Source: an uncultured Bacteroidales bacterium (lineage in GTDB: Bacteria > Bacteroidota > Bacteroidia > Bacteroidales > Bacteroidaceae). Taken from it: DNA of 7,779 bases. The notes beneath the pieces were generated by a model, which had not been told where the DNA came from, searched no databases, and worked only from the letters and a program-made list of their open reading frames with translations. Where the stretch lies: positions 1-7,779 of the forward strand of contig CAMAMZ010000096.1 of assembly GCA_945837185.1 (NCBI GenBank). Direction: 5' to 3'. Positions 1-6,257 of the stretch are shown here, one piece after another (the first letter of the stretch is position 1; the number at the start of each line of letters is the position of its first letter). Position numbers and translations under genes: made by a program.

Positions 1-86
1 ATTGTAGTAATTTTGCATCTGATTTTGAAAACTATATAATACAGAGAATATGGCATTCCGTTATAAAAGGCTTGACTGAGTTTTTA
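1..86. other. Gene-free AT-rich stretch at left edge
   Basis: I see no credible coding frame, RNA gene or terminator here. It is AT-rich and runs directly into the 22-23 bp tandem array. Together with the rest of the stretch up to base 478 it forms the 3' side of the TPR gene. Whatever gene lies to the left is outside the window. Confidence 0.5.
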
Positions 87-171
87 GATAAGATATACTT
101 ACTTTGCCGAGAAGATATACTTACTTTGCTCGAGAAGATATACTTACTTTGCCCGAGAAGTATATCTTCTC
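87..171. repeat. 22-23 bp tandem array ending in an inverted half-unit
   Basis: There are three head-to-tail units: 87-108, 109-131 and 132-154. Each begins GAGAAGATATAC (GATAAGATATAC in the first) and ends ACTTTGCC, CTC or CCC. The 18-base core AAGATATACTTACTTTGC is identical in all three, at 90-107, 112-129 and 135-152. After the third unit the sequence continues GAGAAG (155-160), then TATATCTTCTC (161-171). This last stretch is the exact reverse complement of the first 11 bases of units 2 and 3, so the array closes with an inverted half-unit and can form a GAGAAG/CTTCTC hairpin. The units are too short and too contiguous for CRISPR, because there are no spacers. No protein-coding frame uses them. 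On the minus strand each unit reads GGCAAAGTAAGTATATC..., which links it to the array at the right edge. Function is unknown. Confidence 0.85.
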
Positions 172-356
172 TGAAAGAGCAATACTACCAAATGACTTTG
201 ACTGATTTTACTTCACAGATTATTTGATAGTTTACTGTTTTACTTCACATATTCTGCAATGTCTTCCTAAGACGCTTTACATTGTTGTGCTGTTGTTACT
301 AAATCAGTTCACAGGTGCGAAGGAAGTGATTCCCAACTTTTCGCTTCGTGCTGCGC
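172..356. other. Intergenic sequence without recognisable gene
   Basis: A plus-strand frame of 139 codons opens at 224, but it runs through the inverted repeat and then antisense into the TPR gene, so it is not credible. The only pattern I see is a short direct repeat, TTTTACTTCACA, at 206-217 and 238-249. No tRNA, promoter match or terminator stood out. Confidence 0.45.
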
Positions 357-435
357 ACGTTCTGCACTCGTTCTGCACTCGTATTTCTCCACAATTTTAC
401 GAGCGCACATCGAGTGCTGAACGAGTGCTGAACGT
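357..435. repeat. Large inverted repeat built from 11 bp direct repeats
   Basis: The left arm (357-381) contains TTCTGCACTCG twice, at 360-370 and 371-381. The right arm (411-435) contains CGAGTGCTGAA twice in the opposite orientation. The arms pair over 25 positions with two symmetric mismatches (23 of 25), around a 29-base spacer (382-410). The element lies 44-122 bases beyond the stop codon of the TPR gene, where it could form an RNA hairpin in the 3' end of that transcript. No U-tract follows on the minus strand, so it is not a canonical intrinsic terminator. It may be a REP-like intergenic repeat, a transcript-stabilising hairpin or a binding site. Its function cannot be read from the sequence. 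Confidence 0.85.
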
Positions 436-478
436 AGGAAACAAGTTAAACAACACACATGCGGTAGCACACGGTAAA

Positions 479-2704
479 CTAAGACACGTCCTGTATCAGA
501 ATGTCGAGCATGAGTCTGCACTCCACAGGATTCTTGCCCTGTCGCATCAGAAAGTCTTCATCATTCATGAAAGCCTCCTCTATCACCTCCACCTCATCTT
601 CGGCTTCCTCCTCTTTCATGCGCGTCATGAAGGTGTGGAATGAACGGATGGCATCCTCCATCTTGCCTTGCAGCCATAGCGCATACCCTTCATTGAGCGC
701 ATCGTTGGCCGTGTATTGGTTGGTTTCGCGCAACCATGCATATTCCTTACAGGCTTGGGCATAGTTCCCCATATTGCTTTGTGCCCAGGCCAGTACCCTG
801 CGCACATCGCCCCGCTCTTCATGCTCATACACCAACTGGTGTAGGATAGGCAGAGCGTCTGCCCGCTGGGGTGTGGCAATCAGCGCCAGACAGTAGTTTA
901 TTTTCACAGGCACGCTATTAGGGCATAGTTGCACCAGTTGCTCACCAATCTCCACAGCACCTTCATAGTCTTTCGTGCGCAGATAGCAACGCATCAGTCC
1001 TTTCAGGGCTTTCACATCCTCATCGTCCAGCTCCAGCATGTCTTCATACAGACTTTCTATCCTGTCTTCTCCCAACACATACATTTCTGCCAAACGGGCG
1101 AAATAATACAGGAAATCGCGGTCTGTACGGTCCATATAACTCTGGTAGAGCGTAAGGAGGGTTTCTCTGCAGGTATAATTCAAAGAGCACTCCATCAGTG
1201 CAAGATGCTGTAGTATTTCCGTGAAATACTCTTCCATCTCCGTTCCTCCAAACAAGTCGGCATCCAGCAGGAACAGGTTTATTTCTGAATCACTCTCGTT
1301 TTTGTAGAAACAGTTTCTAAAGTCATCCTTCTCCGAGAAAAGGTTAAACAGGCGGTAGAGGTCACGCAAATACAGGAGCTGTATCTGCTCAGCGTCCAGC
1401 GGTGTCTCTTCAAACAAATTCATCTGCTGTTCAGCGTTATGACTCACGATGTCATATAACTCCTGCGGCACCTGTTTCAGCACCTCCCCATACGAGAAGG
1501 CACACGAATAGCGGTCGCTGTCGCAAAACATCCCGTTATACATGATGTGGGCTAACAAGTTTTTCGACTTTGTCGATAACTTCCAGAAATTTCCCAATTC
1601 AGGATGACGGTCATAGAAGGGCACCAACCAATTGCTCAAAGTGTAGAAGAAGGGAATGCGCTTCATAGAGCTGAACCCACTATAGTGAATGTCAACCCCA
1701 GCCTTATTCATCTCTTCAATGCGTCGCAAGCTCTCCGCCATCTGTTTGGCCTCTTCCGAAACCTGTGGTGAATCGCTTTCCGCCTCATCCAGTTCGCTGA
1801 TGTCGAACTTTTTCTTTTGGGCCTTTGCCAGTTTGGGGAGCAGATCTTGGGTGATGACATCATTAGCATTTTCCGTACCCACACACAGGAGCACCCTGTT
1901 TTGCAACCCTACAAGCAAAGCAGCTGTGCCTGGTCGTTGCAATACGGTGAAAATGGTGTCGCGTTGTGCTGCCAGCAACGTGTAGTACTCGGGATGAAGC
2001 GACAAAGCCCACCCTACCAAGGCACGCTGGCGCACCTTCTCATCATTGCAGTTCACATAGATTCGGCTCAACGCCTCCAATTTGGCAATATCGAATAGCT
2101 GCATGCAGGAAAATCCTATAGCGCTTGTCAGCAACTGGGCATCGATACTTTCAATGCTGTCTGAGCAGAGCAGCTCCACATAATATTTCACCTGCTGTGT
2201 GGTCCATTGGGGAGCCGTATAAAGGGCATCGAAGAAACGACTGGTATAGTCGTGGTGTTCCTTGTAGAGCTGGTTCAGCACTTCCTGTCGTTGCTCAGCC
2301 GGTTGGAGCGACACCCTGTCTACATCCTGCACGAAGCGCTCCAGATAACTACGCATGTCAATACCACGCTCTTCTATGAGTTTGGCATGACGGGCGGCCC
2401 GTGCATAAGTAGTGTTCTCTTGAAGTATCACGTCTCTGCACAAATCCTGCAGCAGTTGGGACGTGCGCACCAACAACTGTTCGTAATACGATTCACGCTT
2501 GTCATCGGCCAAACCGTTTTCCATGACCTTCAGCATACGCTTATAATCTTCTTCTATCCCATCCAAACGGTCTTGCCACCGAAAGTTTGACACATAAACA
2601 ATATGCCGCTTAATGGCAGCAAGGGTCTGCACGAGTTTACCCTGATCAAGAAAATAGTCGCGTATATTGAATATATCCACTTCGTTTAAACTCAAAAATT
2701 TCAT
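479..2704 (-). CDS. Large cytoplasmic TPR-like protein, function unknown
   Basis: This is a 741-residue protein starting MKFLSLNEVDIFNIRDYF, with no signal peptide or membrane segment, so it is probably cytoplasmic. The N-terminal half is mostly helical and rich in charged and aromatic residues. A Lys/Asp/Glu-rich segment lies near residues 300-335. The C-terminal part, about 560-700, shows TPR-like helix pairs, for example ALKGLMRCYLRTKDYEGAVE, LAWAQSNMGNYAQACKEY and GYALWLQGKMEDAIRSF, with the expected spacing of small and aromatic residues. An acidic stretch follows near 698-718, then a short tail. TPRs mediate protein-protein contacts, and no catalytic motif is visible. An in-frame ATG 19 codons upstream (2761) lies inside a repeated palindrome. 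I prefer the ATG at 2704, which has a purine-rich AGAAAGG just upstream. No promoter was found in the 199 bp gap, so cotranscription with the upstream lipoprotein gene is likely. I do not recognise a named family. Confidence 0.88.
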   Translation of the reverse strand: MKFLSLNEVDIFNIRDYFLDQGKLVQTLAAIKRHIVYVSNFRWQDRLDGIEEDYKRMLKVMENGLADDKRESYYEQLLVRTSQLLQDLCRDVILQENTTYARAARHAKLIEERGIDMRSYLERFVQDVDRVSLQPAEQRQEVLNQLYKEHHDYTSRFFDALYTAPQWTTQQVKYYVELLCSDSIESIDAQLLTSAIGFSCMQLFDIAKLEALSRIYVNCNDEKVRQRALVGWALSLHPEYYTLLAAQRDTIFTVLQRPGTAALLVGLQNRVLLCVGTENANDVITQDLLPKLAKAQKKKFDISELDEAESDSPQVSEEAKQMAESLRRIEEMNKAGVDIHYSGFSSMKRIPFFYTLSNWLVPFYDRHPELGNFWKLSTKSKNLLAHIMYNGMFCDSDRYSCAFSYGEVLKQVPQELYDIVSHNAEQQMNLFEETPLDAEQIQLLYLRDLYRLFNLFSEKDDFRNCFYKNESDSEINLFLLDADLFGGTEMEEYFTEILQHLALMECSLNYTCRETLLTLYQSYMDRTDRDFLYYFARLAEMYVLGEDRIESLYEDMLELDDEDVKALKGLMRCYLRTKDYEGAVEIGEQLVQLCPNSVPVKINYCLALIATPQRADALPILHQLVYEHEERGDVRRVLAWAQSNMGNYAQACKEYAWLRETNQYTANDALNEGYALWLQGKMEDAIRSFHTFMTRMKEEEAEDEVEVIEEAFMNDEDFLMRQGKNPVECRLMLDILIQDVS

Positions 2705-2720
2705 ACCTTTCTTATTTATT

Positions 2721-2908
2721 CCCCTCCCATAAAAACGGAGAGGGAATGCCCAAAGGGGCATGTTGTTGTAATTCTTATCTGAACGCCCTCACTTCTTAAG
2801 AAGGAGAGGATGTGCCCCAAAGGGGCATGTTGTATTTTTTATCTGAATGCTCTCACTTCCCAAGAAGGAGAGGATGCCCCCCAAAGGGGCATGTTGTAAC
2901 TATTTATT
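2721..2908. repeat. Three tandem copies of a ~64 bp palindromic intergenic repeat
   Basis: Each copy has two hairpins. The first is a CTCNCTTC.../...GAAGGAGAG-type stem: unit 2 contains the perfect palindrome CTTCTTAAGAAG, and unit 1 is a diverged CCTCCC.../...GGAGAGG version. The second is a GC-rich stem, ATGCCC(C)/(G)GGGCAT, with a short loop of the CAAAG type (unit 1 2746-2761, unit 2 2812-2827, unit 3 2874-2892). Each is followed by GTTGTA and a T-rich stretch. Units 2 and 3 start at about 2775 and 2839, a 64 bp period. The block fills the gap between the lipoprotein and TPR genes. It is REP-like in form and may attenuate or stabilise the shared transcript. That role is inferred. Confidence 0.88.
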
Positions 2909-3836
2909 TGGACGCCCTTTTTTCCAATACTGTCTTTGAGAGGTGATGGTAGCGCAAATTGGGCAATTTCTGCACCGTTTTGTCATCCGTAAAGCAATAG
3001 GCTTTCACCACATCGGCATAGTTGCGAAGGCCCCACACATTTAGCGAGTCACAAGCCCTGTTGTAGCCCCGCACCAAAACCTCCAGTTGTTTCCTGCGCG
3101 TTGAGTCGGTGAGCACAGCCTGCCTGAAAGCCAATACGCCCAAGGGTTCCTCCACCATCTTCCTGCTGTCTTTCAGCACATTGTGTTTATAGAGCTTTGC
3201 AGTGGTGGCTTGTGGTTCCGTCAGCCACAATGCATCCATCTCATTGTTCAGCAACATCAAGAGGCGCACCGTCACATCATTAATCTGTATGCGGAACACC
3301 TCCGAGTGCAACTTCACTCCCTCCAAAGCCTTCTCCGTCAGGAAATCGGTGGCCGAATAGCGTGTCATAGCCACCATCTTGTCACTCAGCTGTCCCACTT
3401 GTTTCACGCGTGCCGTGCGGTTGGCAATGAGCAGCCAATAGGCATTGGTATGCCCCAAGGTGTCGAGCCTGGTGCCTGTCTGCCGCATGTGTTCCACACG
3501 CTTCACATCGGTAATGGCCCCTTCCACCTTTGCAGCTTTCAACTGTTCGTCACAATCCATCTGAGCCTTATATCCCTTCAAACGGATGTCCACCCCAAGG
3601 GTGTCTAACCATCCCTTCTCCTGCGCCACAAACAACGGCATCCCATCGAGGGTAGGCAACACTGCCACCTTCAAAGCCATGGAGTCTTCACGCGCCAGCC
3701 GTTGCCGTTCGGCTTTACTCACACGTACCTTCTCTTCATAGCTTTGGCCACAGGCCGCCATGAGCATCAGCGTCATAACGACACAGCCTATCTTGATTGT
3801 CAGCATCTGCCAACAGCTTATTCTTCTATTTCTCAT
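2904..3836 (-). CDS. Lipoprotein, NMT1/THI5-like ABC substrate-binding family
   Basis: The 310-residue protein has a lipoprotein signal: Arg-rich start (RNRR), hydrophobic core at about 14-26, and lipobox LMAAC with the lipidated Cys at 29. A charged linker (about 33-53) leads to a periplasmic-binding-protein fold that starts LKVAVLPTLDGMPLFVAQEKGW (55-76), typical of the nitrate/sulfonate/thiamine-precursor (NMT1/THI5, SsuA-like) group. Other supporting segments are KVEGAITDVKRVE (103-115) and the domain-2 segment NNEMDALWLTEPQA (197-210). It should be anchored in a cell-envelope membrane and bind a small ligand, which cannot be named. No permease or ATPase gene is adjacent, and the next gene in the same direction is the TPR protein. 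The start at 3836 is the first ATG and gives a complete signal peptide, with a Bacteroidetes -7 box about 22 bp upstream. Its last codons (R-A-S-K-stop) resemble part of the neighbouring repeat. Family call is fairly firm; ligand is open. Confidence 0.85.
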   Translation of the reverse strand: MRNRRISCWQMLTIKIGCVVMTLMLMAACGQSYEEKVRVSKAERQRLAREDSMALKVAVLPTLDGMPLFVAQEKGWLDTLGVDIRLKGYKAQMDCDEQLKAAKVEGAITDVKRVEHMRQTGTRLDTLGHTNAYWLLIANRTARVKQVGQLSDKMVAMTRYSATDFLTEKALEGVKLHSEVFRIQINDVTVRLLMLLNNEMDALWLTEPQATTAKLYKHNVLKDSRKMVEEPLGVLAFRQAVLTDSTRRKQLEVLVRGYNRACDSLNVWGLRNYADVVKAYCFTDDKTVQKLPNLRYHHLSKTVLEKRASK

Positions 3837-3857
3837 GCTTTAACTGATATGTTGTTG

Positions 3858-3865
3858 CAAAATTA
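3858..3865 (-). promoter_or_regulatory. Probable -7 box of the lipoprotein gene
   Basis: Read on the minus strand this is TAATTTTG followed by C, an exact match to the Bacteroidetes -7 consensus TAnnTTTGY. It lies 21 bases before the start codon at 3836, implying a short 5' leader. A TTG is present further upstream, but at 16 bp spacing instead of the usual 19-21, so the -33 element is weak or absent. The box lies between the radA -7 box and the lipoprotein gene, so the two divergent promoters share one compact region. Confidence 0.6.
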
Positions 3866-3875
3866 AGAATTTCTT

Positions 3876-3905
3876 TTGAATCAATGAAAATAATTCGTAC
3901 TTTTG
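3876..3905 (+). promoter_or_regulatory. Probable radA promoter (-33 TTG, -7 TACTTTTG)
   Basis: TTG at 3876-3878, within TTTTG, is followed after 19 bp by TACTTTTG and T (3898-3906). This fits the Bacteroidetes housekeeping promoter pattern TTG-N19-21-TAnnTTTG. It sits 20 bases before the radA start codon, so the leader would be short. It overlaps the region that carries the divergent lipoprotein promoter. Confidence 0.7.
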
Positions 3906-3925
3906 TATGCGAATGATTTGGTAAT

Positions 3926-5329
3926 ATGGCAAAAGACAAGATAGCGTACGTATGCAGCGAGTGCGGACAGGAGTCTGCAAAATGGATAGGCAAATGCCCT
4001 AACTGTGGCAAATGGAACACGTTCAAGGAAATTCGTATTGCTGCTGATAGTGCTTCGGCAGCAGCCACAACGGCAGCCCAAACACTCTTGGGCGGGCGCT
4101 CTAAGGCAGCGGCAAAGGCACGTGCTGTGTCGCTGAAAGACATTTCCACACACGATGACCCTCGAATCGATACCCTCGACACCGAACTGAATCGTGTGTT
4201 GGGAGGTGGACTCGTTCCGGGCAGTTTGGTACTGCTGGGAGGTGAACCGGGCATTGGCAAGTCAACCCTCACCTTGCAAACCATCCTGCACATGACACAT
4301 ATCCCCGTGCTCTATGTTTCTGGCGAGGAGAGTGCTGCACAAATCAAGATGCGCGCCACACGTCTTGCAGGCAACACATCGGTGCCTGAACATATCCAGG
4401 TGCTCTGCGAAACATCGTTGGAGGCTATCTTTGCCTGTATCCATGAAATGCCACCTCGCCTGGTGGTCATCGACTCCATACAAACCATTGCTACCGAAAC
4501 GGTCGACTCCAGTCCGGGTAGTGTGTCGCAAATACGGGAGTGTGCGGCAGCGCTCCTTCGCTTTGCCAAACAAACGGGCATTCCCGTCATTCTCATCGGA
4601 CATATTAATAAGGAGGGATCGCTGGCCGGCCCCAAGACCTTGGAGCATATTGTCGATGCTGTCATCCAGTTTGAAGGCGACCAGCATTATCTCTACCGCA
4701 TCCTGCGGAGCATGAAAAATCGCTTTGGCAGTACGGCAGAATTGGGTATTTATGAAATGGAACAAACGGGCTTGCGCATGGTGGCAAACCCCTCGGAACT
4801 GCTTCTCTCGGATGCTCACGATGATTTATCGGGCATAGCCATCAGCGCTGCCATAGAGGGTGCACGCCCGTTTTTGGTCGAAACGCAGGCTTTGGTATCA
4901 TCAGCTGCCTATGGCACCCCACAGCGCACAGCTACAGGATTCGACAACCGGCGCTTGAACATGCTGTTAGCGGTTTTAGAGAAACGGGTGGGCTTTAAAC
5001 TCATGCAGAAGGATGTGTTTCTGAATATTGCAGGCGGTTTGCGCGTCACCGACATGGCCATAGATCTCAGCGTGATAGCTGCCGTTCTCTCAAGCAATGT
5101 CGACACCCCTATATCGCAAGGTTGGTGCATGTGTGGCGAAGTGGGCTTGAGTGGCGAAGTGCGCCCTGTGAGCCGCATCGACCAACGCATTGCCGAAGCT
5201 GCCAAGTTAGGTTTCACCGACCTTATCTTGCCGGCAGCCAACATGAAAAGTCTCCGAGCACCCCACCCCACCCTTCAACTGCATCCCGTGCGGAAGGTAG
5301 AAGAGGCCCTCAGCGTCTTGTTCGGATAA
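3926..5329 (+). CDS. radA: DNA repair protein RadA
   Basis: The 467-residue protein has full family length. The N-terminal zinc finger is CSECG...CPNCG (Cys 10, 13, 24, 27). The RecA-like ATPase core follows, with Walker A GEPGIGKST (106-114), a Walker B-type strand LVVIDSIQ (179-186) and the RadA-specific KNRFG motif (264-268). The C-terminal Lon-like domain (about 300-467) includes GEVGLSGEVRPV (404-415). An Ala-rich linker (about 39-65) joins finger and core. In the family, RadA is a cytoplasmic ATP-driven helicase-like motor that promotes branch migration of recombination intermediates and helps process stalled forks. The Lon-like domain is structural and not known to be proteolytic. The gene is divergent from the lipoprotein gene, has its own promoter, and ends 30 bp before the convergent queC stop. 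Nothing is broken or missing. Confidence 0.98.
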   Translation: MAKDKIAYVCSECGQESAKWIGKCPNCGKWNTFKEIRIAADSASAAATTAAQTLLGGRSKAAAKARAVSLKDISTHDDPRIDTLDTELNRVLGGGLVPGSLVLLGGEPGIGKSTLTLQTILHMTHIPVLYVSGEESAAQIKMRATRLAGNTSVPEHIQVLCETSLEAIFACIHEMPPRLVVIDSIQTIATETVDSSPGSVSQIRECAAALLRFAKQTGIPVILIGHINKEGSLAGPKTLEHIVDAVIQFEGDQHYLYRILRSMKNRFGSTAELGIYEMEQTGLRMVANPSELLLSDAHDDLSGIAISAAIEGARPFLVETQALVSSAAYGTPQRTATGFDNRRLNMLLAVLEKRVGFKLMQKDVFLNIAGGLRVTDMAIDLSVIAAVLSSNVDTPISQGWCMCGEVGLSGEVRPVSRIDQRIAEAAKLGFTDLILPAANMKSLRAPHPTLQLHPVRKVEEALSVLFG

Positions 5330-5359
5330 AAAACACAGAACTAACCTTCAGCGAAAATA

Positions 5360-6022
5360 CTACTCTTCGTTGGCATATATGGTAGTATCTGTGATTCCGG
5401 CAGCAGCAAGTGCCTCCTTGCGCTCCCTACACGTGCCACATTTGCCACAATGCACATCGCCACCCTTGTAACAACTCCATGTTTCGGCATAATCCAGTCC
5501 CATGGCCTTTCCATGAGCCGCAATATCCCCCTTTGTAAGGTTGGTGTAGGGAGCTTCCACCTTTACCCCTACATAAGTGCCGGCCTGCATAGCCTCCGAC
5601 ATAGCATGCACAAACTCCGGTCTACAGTCAGGATAAATCGTATGGTCGCCACCATGGTTGGCCATCATCACACAACTGAGGCCACGGCTCTCTGCTATAC
5701 CTGCGGCTATCGACAACATAATACCATTGCGGAAAGGCACCACTGTCGACTGCATGTTAGCCTCATCATAATTACCCTCTGGAATGGCGTCAGCCCCTTC
5801 CAAAAGCGAACTCTTGAAATAGCGGTGCATAAAGTCTAAGTCAATCACCACATGAGGAATAGCAAGCCGCTTGCAATGCAAGGCAGCAAACCCCAACTCA
5901 CGGGCATTGTGATTGCTCCCATAGTTGAACGACAAGGCCAGGGCAATCCTATCCCTATATTCATACAGCATGGTCACACTGTCCATTCCTCCACTCACAA
6001 TCAATACGGCATCTTTTTCCAT
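5360..6022 (-). CDS. queC: 7-cyano-7-deazaguanine synthase QueC
   Basis: QueC converts 7-carboxy-7-deazaguanine and ammonia to preQ0 using ATP, in the cytoplasmic pathway to queuosine in tRNA anticodons. With the chosen start it has 220 residues, normal for the family. Visible motifs are the N-type ATP-pyrophosphatase P-loop SGGMDS (10-15), VPFRNG (95-100), the HGGDHTIYPDCRPEF segment (123-137) and the C-terminal zinc site Cys184, Cys192, Cys195, Cys198 (C-x7-C-x2-C-x2-C). An ATG eight codons upstream (6046) is in frame. I prefer 6022, because purine-rich AGGAAGGAAGAG directly precedes it and homologues begin close to the P-loop strand. No queD, queE or queF is adjacent here, so the rest of the pathway must be encoded elsewhere. 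I see no preQ1-type riboswitch upstream by eye. Confidence 0.96.
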   Translation of the reverse strand: MEKDAVLIVSGGMDSVTMLYEYRDRIALALSFNYGSNHNARELGFAALHCKRLAIPHVVIDLDFMHRYFKSSLLEGADAIPEGNYDEANMQSTVVPFRNGIMLSIAAGIAESRGLSCVMMANHGGDHTIYPDCRPEFVHAMSEAMQAGTYVGVKVEAPYTNLTKGDIAAHGKAMGLDYAETWSCYKGGDVHCGKCGTCRERKEALAAAGITDTTIYANEE

Positions 6023-6077
6023 TCTCTTCCTTCCTGTTTTCTTCAATATAAATGTTTGCAGCCAAAAAAAACCGCCA

Positions 6078-6085
6078 CAAAGTTA
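6078..6085 (-). promoter_or_regulatory. Probable -7 box of queC
   Basis: On the minus strand this reads TAACTTTG followed by T, an exact TAnnTTTGY match. It lies 55 bases before the preferred queC start at 6022, giving a leader of about 50 bases. I could not find a TTG at the expected 19-21 bp upstream, so the promoter call rests on the -7 box alone. Confidence 0.5.
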
Positions 6086-6156
6086 CGGAATAATTCGCAA
6101 AACAGCTCCTGGTGCATGAAAAATCCGTCTCAAAGCAGAAATTTTACCCGTTTAAC

Positions 6157-6187
6157 TTGGTTGGTTTCGACAAAAAAACTAACTTTG
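6157..6187 (+). promoter_or_regulatory. Probable pgk promoter (-33 TTG, -7 TAACTTTG)
   Basis: TTG at 6157-6159 is followed after 20 bp by TAACTTTG and C (6180-6188), a full match to the Bacteroidetes pattern. The start codon is 70 bases beyond the -7 box, leaving an A-rich leader of about 60 bases. The leader ends with AAAGGAA just before the ATG at 6258. A low-structure A-rich leader is consistent with the high expression expected of a glycolytic gene. Confidence 0.75.
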
Positions 6188-6257
6188 CAAATGGAAGTAC
6201 TACTTATAATTAAGGATACAATCAACCCATTAAATTACAATAACAACAAAAGGAATT

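Noticed and set aside
87..152. Tandem promoters, because each unit contains TTACTTTGC similar to the -7 box
   Set aside because: The second base of the TAnnTTTG consensus is wrong in every unit, and no gene lies just downstream on the plus strand.
87..171. CRISPR array
   Set aside because: Units are contiguous with no unique spacers, the repeat is only 22-23 bp, and no cas gene is present.
206..249. 12 bp direct repeat TTTTACTTCACA separated by 32 bp
   Set aside because: It is short and AT-rich with only two copies. It could be chance, and no promoter or gene is tied to it.
309..521. Minus-strand reading frame of 70 codons
   Set aside because: It starts inside the TPR gene in another frame and reads through both arms of the inverted repeat. 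Its sequence is explained by the repeat. It could be revisited if the same frame recurs in other copies.
224..643. Plus-strand reading frame of 139 codons
   Set aside because: It crosses the 357-435 inverted repeat and then runs antisense through the end of the TPR gene, with no ribosome-binding site and no protein-like domain.
2705..2761. Upstream ATG extending the TPR protein by 19 residues
   Set aside because: The extension is a translation of the GC-rich palindromic repeat, and the next ATG at 2704 has a better upstream purine-rich site.
3826..4819. Long minus-strand frames opposite radA (ending at 3826 and 4262)
   Set aside because: They are antisense shadows of a full-length, clearly conserved radA and show no family features.
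6023..6077. preQ1 riboswitch in the queC leader
   Set aside because: The leader of about 50 bases shows no obvious compact stem with an A-rich tail pairing into its loop. A covariance-model search would settle it.
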